Below are positions 17,887 through 27,316 of a DNA stretch of 64,000 nt, piece after piece (positions within the stretch are counted from its first letter, which is position 1; each line of letters starts with the position of its first letter). The notes below the pieces were generated by a model, which did not search any database, had not been told where the DNA came from, and saw only the letters and a program-made list of their open reading frames with translations. This stretch comes from Pseudoalteromonas sp. H105 (GTDB lineage Bacteria; Pseudomonadota; Gammaproteobacteria; Enterobacterales; Alteromonadaceae). The position numbers and the translations under genes were made by a program. Where the stretch lies: NCBI RefSeq assembly GCF_001469215.1, contig NZ_LOFH01000007.1:124001-188000 (forward strand), written 5' to 3'.

Positions 17887-19767
17887 ATGACAATTCTCCA
17901 AAACTTGACGATCAAGCGTCGACTACAAATTAATGCGCTCGTTGTTGGTTTAGCAATGATAGTTATGTTATTTATCATCATTTATGAAGCAAGAGTTATG
18001 CTGAAATTAAATGAAACTATCCAGTATGCGGAGGAGCTCGATATTCATGAATTATCCATGCGAAAGTATGAAAAAGATTTCTTGTTTTATAAAGATGAAT
18101 CCAAATTAACCTTGTTTGACAAAGAGTTCGAACAACTCAAATATAAGTTAGGCAAACTCAAAGTATTATCTGATGAGCTAGGAATAGCGACGGGTGATGT
18201 GAATCAATTTGGTGTGCTAGCTCAAAAATATTACGATGATTTTCAAATTGTTGTAGAGTTTCAAAGGGCTATCGGTTTACACCCTAAAGATGCATTATAT
18301 GGTGAATTACGCAGCGCAGTGCACAAAATAGAGACCTTGTTGAATGAGCAAAATAATTATCAACTGCTTACGTTGATGCTACAACTACGTCGAGCGGAAA
18401 AAGATTTTATGCTCCGTCTAGATATGAAATATTTATCAAGGTTTGAAGGCATAGTGAATGAACTAGAGAAAGCGATTAAAAACTCGAGCATTAACAGCAA
18501 TACACGCTCACAGTTAGTGTCACTATTAGCCAGCTATGAAGATAAATTCACAGCGTTAGTTAATGCTCAAGTGTCGCTTGGCCTCGATCTTGATTCTGGC
18601 GCGCTTGGGAAAATGAGAGTCAGCGTTAAGCAAAGCGATGACGTTGTTTCTCGAATTACAAGTGCCACAAAACAGCAGGTTTCTGACACTGCAGAAAGTG
18701 CACAAATGATAGCGATAGTCACTTTTTTGATTGCTGGCTTAATTGTGATGTTGTTAGTGTATTTCACCAGCCGTTCAATCATTCAGCCTATTGAGCGGGT
18801 CTATCATACGATTAACAGCATTAGACGCAACAACGATCTTAGCTTAGTTATTGAAGAAACAGGTCAAGATGAAATTACCACGATGACTGTGGATTTTAAT
18901 AGTTTGATTGGTGATTTTAAAAAGCTCATTTATGAAGTAAATACAGCGTTAAGTACGTTAAATATCGCCACTGGTAATTTATCAGAAACAACGGCAGCGA
19001 CAAGTACAGGCATGCAAGAGCAATTACATGAGGCCGATATGGTAGCAACAGCAGCCACCGAGATGCAGGCCACCATTCAAGATATTTCACACAACACGGA
19101 AGCCGCGGCTAAAAAAGCTGAATCAACCAATTTGAATGCGCAACAAGGTCGCTCAGAGGTTGAATCAACAGTAAATCATATTAACCAGTTATCAAACTCG
19201 TTAGGTGATGCGTCTGCGGTGGTATCACAGCTCGAGAAAGACGGTGAAACCATTGGGTCGGTTCTTGATGTAATTCGTGGTATTGCAGAGCAAACAAATC
19301 TTCTTGCACTTAACGCGGCAATAGAAGCTGCACGTGCTGGTGAACAAGGCCGAGGCTTTGCGGTGGTTGCAGATGAAGTACGCTCACTAGCCCAACGTAC
19401 ACAAGAGTCGACTAAAGAAATTGAAAGTATTATTTCAACGCTGCAAGGTCGCACACAAGAAGTGGTGAGTATAATGCAACGGTGCCGTACACAAGGCGGA
19501 GAGAGCGCCGAGCAAGCCACCAGAGCGGGGGAATTGCTGGGCTCAATTACCGAGGATGTTCAAACCATCATGGAGATGAGTACACATATTGCAGCAGCCA
19601 TTGACGAGCAAAGCCAAGTGGCATCAGAGGTCAATAAAAACGTTGTACGTATTCGTGATATTGCTGAGGATGCGTCAACCCATGCCACCACAAATGCACA
19701 AACCAGCGAAGAAGTATCAGAGCAAGCTAGAGTACTTCATCAAGCGATAGATAAGTTTAAGGTTTAA
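17887..19767 (+). CDS. Methyl-accepting chemotaxis protein with helical bimodular (HBM) sensor
   Basis: The 626-residue receptor has transmembrane helices at about 13-31 and 275-296. Between them is an all-helical periplasmic sensor with two similar halves, marked by [12 protein letters not shown] and [12 protein letters not shown], as in HBM receptors such as McpS, which senses TCA-cycle acids. A HAMP segment and the signalling tip [19 protein letters not shown] follow. The ligand here is not shown. The gene is monocistronic. Confidence 0.9.
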   Translation: MTILQNLTIKRRLQINALVVGLAMIVMLFIIIYEARVMLKLNETIQYAEELDIHELSMRKYEKDFLFYKDESKLTLFDKEFEQLKYKLGKLKVLSDELGIATGDVNQFGVLAQKYYDDFQIVVEFQRAIGLHPKDALYGELRSAVHKIETLLNEQNNYQLLTLMLQLRRAEKDFMLRLDMKYLSRFEGIVNELEKAIKNSSINSNTRSQLVSLLASYEDKFTALVNAQVSLGLDLDSGALGKMRVSVKQSDDVVSRITSATKQQVSDTAESAQMIAIVTFLIAGLIVMLLVYFTSRSIIQPIERVYHTINSIRRNNDLSLVIEETGQDEITTMTVDFNSLIGDFKKLIYEVNTALSTLNIATGNLSETTAATSTGMQEQLHEADMVATAATEMQATIQDISHNTEAAAKKAESTNLNAQQGRSEVESTVNHINQLSNSLGDASAVVSQLEKDGETIGSVLDVIRGIAEQTNLLALNAAIEAARAGEQGRGFAVVADEVRSLAQRTQESTKEIESIISTLQGRTQEVVSIMQRCRTQGGESAEQATRAGELLGSITEDVQTIMEMSTHIAAAIDEQSQVASEVNKNVVRIRDIAEDASTHATTNAQTSEEVSEQARVLHQAIDKFKV

Positions 19768-19824
19768 TAATAGGTGCTAGGTTCAAGGGTTTAGGCTCTA
19801 GGGGTTAGTTGAGCTTTAAGCGCT

Positions 19825-19875
19825 AAGCCATAAGTTTTAAGCAGTCTAAGTTGCTTGAGCTTATGGCTTTTTTGT
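19825..19875 (+). terminator. Terminator after the HBM chemoreceptor gene
   Basis: AAGCCATAAG (19825-19834) pairs with CTTATGGCTT (19860-19869) around a loop that can itself pair, followed by a T-rich tract. It is longer than usual but well formed. Confidence 0.7.
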
Positions 19876-19954
19876 TTGTACTCTTTTCTATTTTTAAGTT
19901 AAAGGTTACTCTCAGTTTTATTTCTCGACGATAAACCAGTTAATTGGAGCCTCA

Positions 19955-20395
19955 TTGCTAAAGTGTAATCATTGCGCGGTTAAAAAAGACTTCAAAATAC
20001 ATTTTTGGATGTCAAAAATAGACATGATAGGGTTTATCTTTCTTAGCGTTTGTTTAGCTATACCCATTGGAATTGTGGCTTTCTTAGCTGAGGAATCGCA
20101 AAGTTTTGCTCGTTTTATTGCTTTTGCAGTTCTCATTTTTGCAGCAATTAAAAAACACGAAAAAGTAGTTGTACTTTTAATCGTTGAGCTTGTCATTGAT
20201 TGGGCTCTTGAACAGGCTGGAATGTATGAGTTTAGCTTAATGATTGCGACGGCATTTTTGCTTACCTTCATAAAACTTGGTAGCAAAATATATGGTTTCT
20301 TTTTCCAATGTGTAAATTATAAATTTGATTTAGACCTCTTTTGCCCAAAGTGTAATAAAACGTATAAAAAAGTTAGGCTGCCAGAAAGCAAGTAA
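19955..20395 (+). CDS. Hypothetical membrane protein with split Cys pairs
   Basis: The 146-residue protein is not recognised. It has CNHC near the N-terminus (residues 4-7), two hydrophobic stretches (about 24-45 and 50-100, probably three helices) and CPKCNKTYKKVR at the C-terminus. The two CxxC pairs could jointly bind one zinc although 120 residues apart. The start is TTG with TTGGAG 8 nt upstream, which includes the first Cys pair; the first ATG would lose it. There is no obvious operon partner. Confidence 0.6.
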   Translation: MLKCNHCAVKKDFKIHFWMSKIDMIGFIFLSVCLAIPIGIVAFLAEESQSFARFIAFAVLIFAAIKKHEKVVVLLIVELVIDWALEQAGMYEFSLMIATAFLLTFIKLGSKIYGFFFQCVNYKFDLDLFCPKCNKTYKKVRLPESK

Positions 20396-20847
20396 TAGCT
20401 AATCTAAAGTGATGATATAGTCGATGCCACTCAAGTGATGAGTCAAGGTATGGCGACTAATAAAGTAGGATTAATTAGCAGGCTATTTATTAAATTAATC
20501 AAATAGTAATGAGTTTAACAGCTCAGGCAATTAGTATATGCACTTGAGAAAAATAGCAATTGCTTAATTGTTAAACGTTTGGTTTAATAATGGGGACATA
20601 GTAAACACTGAGTAATGCAGGGATAGCTTAGAGACGATAGGCACGCCAATGAAATTGGCTTGATTAGCTTAGTTCATAAAAAGCCTTTCTATATCCTTAA
20701 GTCCATAGCATAAACAACACCCACTCTGACACACCGAGCAGGTAGCGCCTCAGTTCAACAAGCGGCACTGCAATACAAATAGCGTGTCGCATAAATACTA
20801 AAATGTTATGCACTTCCCTGTCAGGGGCTTAGCAAAAAGGAAAACTC
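20396..20847. other. Intergenic region without a recognised gene
   Basis: About 450 bases between two small membrane-protein genes. No ORF above about 40 codons with a ribosome site is evident. A GCATAA/TTATGC inverted pair (about 20789-20812) lies shortly before the next gene. I see no promoter that I can support. Confidence 0.4.
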
Positions 20848-21183
20848 ATGGAACAAGTTTTTATTCGTGTTAACCAACCAACTATCACTCTTAATAGAGC
20901 CATATTTTTGGTTTTTGCATCTTTACTGATGGTATTAATTAGTATTTATCTATTTTCAGTTTCGCTAGAATCACCTTTGGCAACCAAGTATTCAGGTTAT
21001 GACCTCAGCAACCTAAACATAAAATTAGTGTCTATTTTTTCATGCATATCGCTGCCTTTAGTATTGCTAGCTGTCAGTCAAATCCTTATAAAATACCGTG
21101 GAGTTCATGGTGGGGTGTGGGCATTCTTCTGGGGCTCAGCGATAATGCTTCTTGCTCAAGCGCCTTTAGTTATATTGCCTTAA
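20848..21183 (+). CDS. Hypothetical small membrane protein
   Basis: The 111-residue protein has three predicted transmembrane helices (about 16-38, 60-82 and 88-110) and little else. I do not recognise a family. AAAAGGAAA lies 8 nt before the ATG, a good ribosome site. It is flanked on both sides by long non-coding, hairpin-rich DNA and ends in a sequence resembling the 3' half of an integron recombination site, so a mobile cassette origin is conceivable but unproven. Confidence 0.6.
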   Translation: MEQVFIRVNQPTITLNRAIFLVFASLLMVLISIYLFSVSLESPLATKYSGYDLSNLNIKLVSIFSCISLPLVLLAVSQILIKYRGVHGGVWAFFWGSAIMLLAQAPLVILP

Positions 21184-21225
21184 TTGGTTCGGCAAACGCT
21201 AGAAGTGTATGACAAGCACATAAAG

Positions 21226-21359
21226 TGACGAGACTGCTAAAGTTTGGCTCGATTGCGCTTCGCTACACAATTTTAGCCAAACATTATCAGCCCCTAGCGC
21301 GGGCGTTACTCATGTTCAAAGACTGTATTGGCACAAACGCGGTTGTTAGGTTTCACTAA
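21226..21359. repeat. Hairpin-rich, attC-like segment after the small membrane protein
   Basis: GTTTGGCT (about 21244-21251) pairs with AGCCAAAC (about 21275-21282), with an inner ATTG/CAAT pair. Downstream lies a segment with CAGCCCC..GCGGGCG and finally GCGGTTGTTAGGT. The end GTTAGGT fits the integron core GTTRRRY. A matching left core RYYYAAC next to the ORF is not clear, and no integrase gene is in the window. It might be an intergenic repeat family of this genus instead. Confidence 0.35.
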
Positions 21360-21521
21360 TTTTAAAGGCTTTCTAAGACTTATTTAGATAACTTTTTGAG
21401 CTTAAAAATCTAGAAGCTAAAGCCTAGCGCCTTCTCATTAGATTTCGCTGCTTCATAATGGCAATCTACATAGTTAGTTTAAACGCCGAGCTGCACTAAC
21501 TTTTATCTTGAACCTTTTAAC

Positions 21522-21691
21522 TGTTAATACCAATCCGCAATAATACTAAATCATTTTTAGGTATTAAACCTGACGCTAATGGCGTTAAAAAGATCTTAAT
21601 TAGAACAACTAAATGACGATTGTTTTGCCTTGTTATCGACAAGGTTTTCTTGCCTCAAAATAGATCTCTTAATTAAGCGAATAGGTATAAC
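21522..21691. repeat. MITE-like intergenic repeat candidate
   Basis: The segment starts GTTAATACCAATCCGC and ends GCGAATAGGTATAAC. The ends are imperfect inverted repeats (GTTAATACC versus GTTATACC on the opposite strand). It contains internal hairpins such as ACGC-taat-GGCGT and CCTTGT-tatc-GACAAGG. The ATACCAAT-type end is a familiar form of short intergenic repeats in Alteromonadales. No copy elsewhere in this window was found, so the assignment needs a genome search. Confidence 0.4.
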
Positions 21692-21709
21692 TTTACTCTC
21701 GCCAACTTA

Positions 21710-22096
21710 TTAAGGCACAAACTTTATCGGTACGCTGTCTTTGCTCGCTTGATGCTCTGCGAGGCGTTGTTGGTATGTTTGCCATAACTCAACATGGTTA
21801 GCTTGTAGGTGTGAGAAGTAACTCCAGCTGAATAAGCCGCTGTTGTGGTTGTCGTCGAAGATGAGCCTAATTGCATAATGACCAACAGGTTCTATTTTGC
21901 TGATACCAACCTGTGATTTAGCCAACACGAGTTTCATAGGCTCATTGCCATGACCTTGCACTTCGGCAGAGGGGGAATGCACACGTAAAAACTCACTGCT
22001 GAAAGTGCATGATGAGTCGTCATCGAAATAGACGTCGAGGGTCTTACTAACGCTGTGGTAATGAACTTTTATAACTTGTTTCATAGCTAAACTCAT
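21710..22096 (-). CDS. DUF971 domain protein
   Basis: The 128-residue protein has the DUF971 domain, also found as the N-terminal part of gamma-butyrobetaine hydroxylase-like proteins, with the conserved VHYHSVSKTLDVYFDDD and HYAIRLIFDDNHNSGLFSWSYF stretches. It lies directly downstream of hslU, a common arrangement in this group. The function is unknown; similar domains have been linked to iron-sulphur proteins, which I cannot test here. A terminator hairpin separates it from hslU. The Met at 22084 is an alternative start. Confidence 0.8.
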   Translation of the reverse strand: MSLAMKQVIKVHYHSVSKTLDVYFDDDSSCTFSSEFLRVHSPSAEVQGHGNEPMKLVLAKSQVGISKIEPVGHYAIRLIFDDNHNSGLFSWSYFSHLQANHVELWQTYQQRLAEHQASKDSVPIKFVP

Positions 22097-22100
22097 AGGG

Positions 22101-22130
22101 CAATAAAAAGGCCTCCAATAGGAGGCCTTA
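22101..22130 (-). terminator. Hairpin terminator between hslU and the DUF971 gene
   Basis: GGCCTCC-loop-GGAGGCC (7 bp, 22110-22127) followed on the minus strand by TTTTTATT. It should reduce transcription of the DUF971 gene from the hslVU promoter. Confidence 0.85.
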
Positions 22131-22149
22131 AGTATACATTAAACGGCTG

Positions 22150-23478
22150 TTAAAGAATAAAGCGGCTTAAGTCTTCATCTTCAACCAATGCGCCCAAGTG
22201 TTTTTCAACATACGCCGCATCAATAACAAGGCTTGTGCCAGCTTGTTCTGAGGCATCAAATGAAATTTCTTCCATTAATTTTTCCATGACCGTATGCAAG
22301 CGACGTGCACCAATGTTTTCGGTTTTCTCATTTACTTGCCACGCTGCTTTTGCAATGCGCTCTATGGCGTCATCAGCAAACTCAACATTCACTTGCTCAG
22401 TTTTAAGCAGTTCACGTTGTTGCTCTGTAAGTGACGCATGAGGTTCAGTAAGAATGCGTTTAAAGTCATCAGCAGTCAGTGCTTCTAGCTCAACACGAAT
22501 AGGTAAACGACCTTGTAGCTCTGGGATCATGTCTGATGGTTTAGACATTTGGAATGCACCAGAGGCGATAAACAACATGTGATCGGTTTTTACCATACCA
22601 TGCTTCGTGCTTACGGTTGAGCCTTCAATCAGTGGCAGTAAGTCGCGTTGTACGCCTTCGCGGCTAACATCTGGACCTGATGATTCACCACGCTTACAGA
22701 TTTTGTCGATTTCATCGATAAATACGATACCGTTTTGCTCAACAGCAAAGATTGCCTGTTCTTTTAGCTCTTCAGGGTTGACCAGTTTTGCCGCTTCTTC
22801 TTCGGTTAAAAGCTTGAATGCTTCTTTAATTTTAAGCTTTCGTTTGGTGCGCTTGTCACCAGACATGTTTTGAAACATGCTTTGCAGCTGGTTGGTCATT
22901 TCTTCCATGCCCGGTGGCGACATAATCTCCACATTTGGCTGTGCCTGTGCAACATCAATGTCTATTTCTTTATCGTCTAATTGGCCTTCGCGTAGCTTTT
23001 TACGGAATGTTTGACGAGTTGAAGAGTTATCATCACGTTGGCTTTCACCAAATGAGTCTTTGGCAGGCGGTAGTAGGGCATCTAGGATGCGCTCTTCAGC
23101 GGCTTCTTCAGCGCGGTGTTTAAACTTTTTCGTTTGCTGCTCACGGGTCATTTTAATTGATACGTCAACCAAGTCACGAATGATGGTTTCAACTTCTTTA
23201 CCCACGTAACCCACTTCAGTGAATTTAGTCGCTTCTACTTTGATAAATGGCGCATTAGCAAGTTTTGCTAAGCGACGTGCAATCTCTGTTTTACCAACAC
23301 CGGTAGGCCCAATCATTAAGATATTTTTAGGGGTCACTTCAGCGCGTAAGTCGTCGTTTAATTGCATGCGACGCCAGCGGTTACGAAGGGCAATAGACAC
23401 CGCTTTTTTTGCTTTTGCTTGGCCAATAATATGTTGGTCAAGTTCATGTACGATTTCTCTTGGAGTCATAGCAGACAT
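22150..23478 (-). CDS. hslU: ATP-dependent protease ATPase subunit HslU
   Basis: HslU is the AAA+ unfoldase ring that feeds proteins to HslV. The 442-residue protein has Walker [10 protein letters not shown] (about 57-65), the GYVGKEVE pore loop (about 90-97), Walker B FIDEIDKI (about 253-260), an intermediate domain and the C-terminal DLSRFIL tail that docks into HslV. It follows hslV by 11 nt in one operon. Confidence 0.97.
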   Translation of the reverse strand: MSAMTPREIVHELDQHIIGQAKAKKAVSIALRNRWRRMQLNDDLRAEVTPKNILMIGPTGVGKTEIARRLAKLANAPFIKVEATKFTEVGYVGKEVETIIRDLVDVSIKMTREQQTKKFKHRAEEAAEERILDALLPPAKDSFGESQRDDNSSTRQTFRKKLREGQLDDKEIDIDVAQAQPNVEIMSPPGMEEMTNQLQSMFQNMSGDKRTKRKLKIKEAFKLLTEEEAAKLVNPEELKEQAIFAVEQNGIVFIDEIDKICKRGESSGPDVSREGVQRDLLPLIEGSTVSTKHGMVKTDHMLFIASGAFQMSKPSDMIPELQGRLPIRVELEALTADDFKRILTEPHASLTEQQRELLKTEQVNVEFADDAIERIAKAAWQVNEKTENIGARRLHTVMEKLMEEISFDASEQAGTSLVIDAAYVEKHLGALVEDEDLSRFIL

Positions 23479-23489
23479 AGCGGTTCCTA

Positions 23490-24008
23490 TTACAATTCTT
23501 CGATGGTTTGGAAATTATTAGTGAATACGCAAATATCGCCTGCAATAGTAAGGCTTTTTTCTACGATGTCACGGGCGCTGAGGTCGGTGTTTTCAAGTAA
23601 CGCAGTTGCGGCTGATTGCGCAAAGTTACCACCGCTACCAATAGCGATTAGGTCGTTTTCAGGCTGCACGACATCGCCGTTACCTGTAATGATCAAAGAG
23701 GCTGTTTCATCAGCAACTGCGAGCAAAGCTTCGAGTTTACGAAGGGCACGATCGCTGCGCCAATCTTTGGCCATTTCAACGGCCGCCTTGGTGAGGTTAC
23801 CTTGGTGCATTTCAAGTTTGCTTTCAAAACGTTCGAATAGGGTAAAGGCATCAGCAGTACCGCCAGCAAAACCAGCGATTACTTTGCCATTATAAAGGCG
23901 TCGAACTTTGCGGGCATTGCCCTTCATTACGGTGTTACCAAGAGAGACTTGGCCATCGCCACCAATGACGACTTTATCGCCGCGACGTACACTTACAATA
24001 GTGGTCAT
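23490..24008 (-). CDS. hslV: ATP-dependent protease proteolytic subunit HslV
   Basis: HslV is the threonine protease of the HslUV complex. I chose the ATG at 24008 because it gives MTTIVSVRR, where Thr2 becomes the N-terminal nucleophile after Met removal, and GAGGA lies 7 nt upstream. The 172-residue length fits. GGDGQVSLG and [10 protein letters not shown] are family stretches. A sigma32-like promoter and a stem-loop leader lie upstream, in the gap after ftsN. Confidence 0.97.
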   Translation of the reverse strand: MTTIVSVRRGDKVVIGGDGQVSLGNTVMKGNARKVRRLYNGKVIAGFAGGTADAFTLFERFESKLEMHQGNLTKAAVEMAKDWRSDRALRKLEALLAVADETASLIITGNGDVVQPENDLIAIGSGGNFAQSAATALLENTDLSARDIVEKSLTIAGDICVFTNNFQTIEEL

Positions 24009-24023
24009 GTTATTCCTCATCAT

Positions 24024-24043
24024 CGAGTCGCAGGGGCGACTCG
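24024..24043 (-). promoter_or_regulatory. Leader stem-loop before hslV
   Basis: CGAGTCGC-aggg-GCGACTCG is a perfect 8-bp stem in the 5' leader, just before the ribosome site. It lacks a T tract, so it is not a terminator. A stem-loop at the same place in E. coli hslVU is known to stabilise the mRNA. Confidence 0.65.
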
Positions 24044-24067
24044 TAAAAAACGATTGATGAGGAGTTA

Positions 24068-24093
24068 ATATGGGTTAATGGATTAAAATCAAG
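24068..24093 (-). promoter_or_regulatory. Sigma32-like promoter of hslVU
   Basis: On the minus strand CTTGAT (24093-24088) and ACCCATAT (24075-24068) are separated by 12 nt, close to the heat-shock consensus CTTGAA / CCCCATnT. The -35 overlaps the end of the ftsN-like gene. Heat-shock control of hslVU is well established in E. coli. Confidence 0.6.
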
Positions 24094-24619
24094 TCCAAAG
24101 CCAAATTCCACAACCCATTATTTTGCTGCGCTTAAGTTTGTTTTTGTCGCTTTCAGCTAAACGCTTTGTTTTATAAGGGCCTAAGCGCACTTTATACCAA
24201 ATGCCATTGGTGCCTGTGGTTTCGCGGATCTCGGCAATTAGGCCCGCAAACGCAATTTTTGCTTTGAGGGTTTCGGCTTGAGCATGGGTTCTAAATGATC
24301 CACATTGCATAACATAGGGGCCCTTTTGTTCAAGCTCTTTGACCTCGACCTGCACTTCATGCTCTTTTATTTCTTTGATAAATTCAGGTGGCCGCGGTTT
24401 TGCAGGTTCAACCTTTTCAATCTTTTTAGTTGGATTCGCTTGTTGCTCAACCAGTTTAGGATCGGCATTAGTTTTGACATACCAAAGGCCAAAACAAAAT
24501 CCGCCCACTAACACCAGAGTCACAAGGACTAATAAAATAGGAAAAGGCTTTTTCGGTGGTGGTTGTTTTTTACTGTTGCGGTTACCCGGCTTTTTATTAA
24601 TAAAATCGTGTTGTGCCAT
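24089..24619 (-). CDS. ftsN: FtsN-like cell division protein with SPOR domain
   Basis: The 176-residue protein has a short cytoplasmic tail rich in Lys and Pro, one transmembrane helix (about 27-47), a short charged linker (50-95) and a C-terminal SPOR domain (about 98-176, starting GPYVMQCGSF) that binds denuded septal glycan. E. coli has priA, ftsN and hslV-hslU in nearby order, which supports FtsN. It is much shorter than E. coli FtsN (319 residues), mostly in the linker. It follows priA by 20 nt on the same strand. Confidence 0.82.
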   Translation of the reverse strand: MAQHDFINKKPGNRNSKKQPPPKKPFPILLVLVTLVLVGGFCFGLWYVKTNADPKLVEQQANPTKKIEKVEPAKPRPPEFIKEIKEHEVQVEVKELEQKGPYVMQCGSFRTHAQAETLKAKIAFAGLIAEIRETTGTNGIWYKVRLGPYKTKRLAESDKNKLKRSKIMGCGIWLWT

Positions 24620-24639
24620 GTGTGTTTAAAGCTCTAACC

Positions 24640-26826
24640 TTAAATCATATCGATTGGGTCGACATCTAAACTCCAGCGCACTTTCTGTGCTAATTTACTG
24701 GTGCTTAAATACTCTATCATTTGCGCGAGATATTGATGTAATTGCTGACGATCAAGCGCTTGAATATGTAATTGAAAACGGTATTTTCCTGCTATCTTTT
24801 CAAGTGGGGCAGGAATTGGACCCAGCAATTGTATACCACTTACACCTTGCACTGGAACTAAATCAGTTAAAAAATCCACCACCTGTTTTACGTTATGGCC
24901 TTGGGCTCGAACAATCGCCATATTAGTGATTGGGGGCAATTGTGCATCTTCACGCTCTTGTAAAGCAAAGCGGGCAAAGTCTTGATAACCGTTGTTGACT
25001 AGGTCTTGTAATAGTGGGTGTTCAGGAAAGTGCGTTTGTAATAACACGTGGCCGGGCTCTCCGCTTCGCCCTGCGCGTCCTGCAACTTGTGTAACCAATT
25101 GAGCCAAATGTTCAGTAGCACGAAAATCACAGGAATAAAGGCCGCTGTCTACATCTAAAATAAGCACTAAGCTTACATCTGGGAAATGGTGGCCTTTAGC
25201 GAGCATTTGCGTACCCACTAAAATACGAGCACCACCTTGGTTTATATCATCCAAGGCTTTTTCTAAGCTGCCTTTACGGCGAGTTGAATCGCGGTCAATA
25301 CGGCTAATGGGGATATCGGCAAATTCACTTGTTAAAAACTCTTCTATTTGTTCGGTGCCTTTACCATTTGGAAATATTTGTGTGCTGCCACAGTCAGGGC
25401 ATTGATGTGGCACGCGCTCTTGCTCACCGCAGTGATGGCATATCATTTGACCTATGGCTTTATGAAACGTTGCGCTGGTACTGCAACGTGAGCACTCACT
25501 GAGCCAACCACATTCATGGCAAATTAGCGTAGGTGAAAAGCCACGGCGGTTTAAAAACACCATCACTTGCTTACCACGGTTTAAATGCTGGCGCATGGTA
25601 GCAAGGCTTGCATGGGCGATACCGGCTTGATCGGGCTGACCTTTCATATCTAACAGCTGAAACTTGTTATCTGTACTGGTTTGCGCGCGTTGCGTCAGGC
25701 TCAATAATTGATATTTACCGTTAATTGCTTTGTGTAGTGTTTCTAAGGCGGGTGTCGCTGAGCCCAATATTAATGGAATTTTATGTTGAAACGCACGGTA
25801 TGCGGCTAAGTCTCGAGCATGGTAGCGAAGGGTATCTTGTTGTTTAAAAGAGCTGTCGTGCTCTTCATCAACAATGATCATACCGAGCTTTAAAAAAGGC
25901 AAAAATATACTTGAGCGAGTACCTATCACAATAGCGCAACCGGCTTTTTCGCAAAAGCGCCACGTTTGTAAGCGTTCGTTATCGGTGAGGGCTGAATGCC
26001 AAAGCATGATTGGGGTATCAACAAAGCGGCGGCGGAAGCGGTTAACGGTTTGTGGTGTTAAGCCAATTTCAGGTACCAGTACCAGTGCTTGCTCGCCCCG
26101 TTTTAGTATTTCTTCTAGGCATTGTAAGTAAACTTCGGTTTTGCCACTGCCTGTTACCCCTTCAAGTAAAAAACTATTAAAACCTGTGCTTTGGTTTATT
26201 GACGTACAGGCAACGGCTTGCTCTTTGTTTAATACAGGTTTAGTACCAATTTGTGGTGCTTGTTGTTGCCATAGGTTATCGTGTTCAATACTTTGGCTAA
26301 TAAGCTCTTTTGTGAGGTGGCTATCAATGGTCTTTTTATTAAATCCCAGCGCTTTTAATTCAGTGAATGAGGACTTACCTGATTCGGCTAATTGCTTTAA
26401 TAATCCTAGTTGGCTTTTGGCTTTTAAAGACGGGAGCTTGGCGCCTTTTTCAGTTAAGGCGACCATGTTAATACTGCTCTTATCAGGGCATTCTCCTTGG
26501 CGTAATGCGCCAGGTAACGCTATATGTATTGTTTCGCCTAATGGGTAACAATAATAGCGAGCAGTAAAGCGCAATAGATCAAGGTGCTGAGTAGATAATA
26601 TTGGTTCATCGTCAATCACCTCTATGAGTGCTTTAATTTTATCTTTTGGTACGTCAGTGGTGGTCTTTAATGCTAGTACCACGGCGACTTTCTTTTGATT
26701 ACCAAATGGCACAATAACCCGCGAACCGACCTTTGGTGTGATTGATAAACCATTAAGTTGTTCCGGTAGGCTGTAATCAAAAGTACGCTGTAGCGGGACT
26801 TTTATAGCAACTTCAACAAAACTCAT
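24640..26826 (-). CDS. priA: Primosomal protein N' (replication restart helicase PriA)
   Basis: PriA reloads the replisome at abandoned forks. The 728-residue protein has an N-terminal DNA-binding part, Walker A GVTGSGKTEVYL (about 222-233), the DEEHD box (about 317-321) and a zinc-binding cluster of eight Cys (from CHECGWLSECSRC to CPDCGS, about 435-480). The helicase motifs after it include QVAGRAGR. It is divergent from rpmE, as in E. coli. Confidence 0.97.
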   Translation of the reverse strand: MSFVEVAIKVPLQRTFDYSLPEQLNGLSITPKVGSRVIVPFGNQKKVAVVLALKTTTDVPKDKIKALIEVIDDEPILSTQHLDLLRFTARYYCYPLGETIHIALPGALRQGECPDKSSINMVALTEKGAKLPSLKAKSQLGLLKQLAESGKSSFTELKALGFNKKTIDSHLTKELISQSIEHDNLWQQQAPQIGTKPVLNKEQAVACTSINQSTGFNSFLLEGVTGSGKTEVYLQCLEEILKRGEQALVLVPEIGLTPQTVNRFRRRFVDTPIMLWHSALTDNERLQTWRFCEKAGCAIVIGTRSSIFLPFLKLGMIIVDEEHDSSFKQQDTLRYHARDLAAYRAFQHKIPLILGSATPALETLHKAINGKYQLLSLTQRAQTSTDNKFQLLDMKGQPDQAGIAHASLATMRQHLNRGKQVMVFLNRRGFSPTLICHECGWLSECSRCSTSATFHKAIGQMICHHCGEQERVPHQCPDCGSTQIFPNGKGTEQIEEFLTSEFADIPISRIDRDSTRRKGSLEKALDDINQGGARILVGTQMLAKGHHFPDVSLVLILDVDSGLYSCDFRATEHLAQLVTQVAGRAGRSGEPGHVLLQTHFPEHPLLQDLVNNGYQDFARFALQEREDAQLPPITNMAIVRAQGHNVKQVVDFLTDLVPVQGVSGIQLLGPIPAPLEKIAGKYRFQLHIQALDRQQLHQYLAQMIEYLSTSKLAQKVRWSLDVDPIDMI

Positions 26827-26945
26827 AGCAACTCAACAATAACCAACAAGACCGCTAATGTACTAAAGTTACGATAAAAAACCTATCAGCAAATAAGCCG
26901 ATTAAAGCGTTTGTTCATTTTATTGGCAAAAAACGCATTTAAAGC

Positions 26946-26974
26946 TTGTAGCGAGCGGGGTTGTTGCTTAAAAT
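26946..26974 (+). promoter_or_regulatory. Predicted rpmE promoter
   Basis: TTGTAG (26946-26951), a 17-bp spacer and TAAAAT (26969-26974) form a good sigma70 promoter. Transcription from about 26981 would give a leader of roughly 78 nt. Confidence 0.6.
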
Positions 26975-26980
26975 ACGCGT

Positions 26981-27058
26981 CCAATTATTTTGATTTAAAC
27001 GACGTATGGTGCCAGACTTCGGGTTTGGAGAGCGATGCGGCCTTAACTAGAGGTTTCT
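26981..27058 (+). promoter_or_regulatory. Structured 5' leader of rpmE
   Basis: CCAGAC-ttcgg-GTTTGG (27012-27028) forms a compact hairpin, followed by GAGAGCGATGCGGCC and the ribosome site TAGAGG. Autoregulatory L31 leaders have been described in several bacterial groups, including gammaproteobacteria. Whether this is one needs a covariance search. Confidence 0.5.
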
Positions 27059-27271
27059 ATGAAAGAAGGTATTCACCCTAAGTACGAAGTAATTTCAGCA
27101 ACATGTTCATGCGGAAATAAATTCGAAACTCGTTCTACACTGTGTAAAGACATCCACTTAGACGTATGTTCTGCGTGTCACCCGTTTTACACTGGTAAGC
27201 AAAAGATTCTAGATACAGGTGGCCGTGTTGATCGCTTTAACAAGCGTTTCGGTTCACTTAGCAGCAAGTAA
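27059..27271 (+). CDS. rpmE: 50S ribosomal protein L31 (zinc-binding type)
   Basis: The 70-residue protein has the four zinc ligands of the C+ form, CSC near 16-18 and CSAC near 37-40, with MKEGIHPKY and the C-terminal [13 protein letters not shown]31 forms part of the intersubunit bridge B1b. The zinc-free paralogue is not in this window. TAGAGG precedes the ATG by 5 nt. Confidence 0.97.
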   Translation: MKEGIHPKYEVISATCSCGNKFETRSTLCKDIHLDVCSACHPFYTGKQKILDTGGRVDRFNKRFGSLSSK

Positions 27272-27292
27272 TTTCTGCTTTTGTGTCGAGAA

Positions 27293-27316
27293 AAGCACCT
27301 TAGGGTGCTTTTTTTG
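27293..27316 (+). terminator. Terminator after rpmE
   Basis: AAGCACC-ttag-GGTGCTT, followed by a T-rich tract, about 22 nt after the stop codon. Confidence 0.85.

Noticed and set aside
21226..21359. Definite integron cassette
   Set aside because: Only the right core matches; there is no left core, no integrase and no second cassette, so it is kept as a low-confidence repeat.
20396..21709. CRISPR array or tRNA gene in the repeat-rich gap
   Set aside because: There are no regularly spaced direct repeats and no cloverleaf; the structure is inverted repeats only.
23362..23895. 177-codon plus-strand ORF opposite hslU-hslV
   Set aside because: It runs across the two genes and their junction, has no ribosome site, and both opposite genes are conserved.
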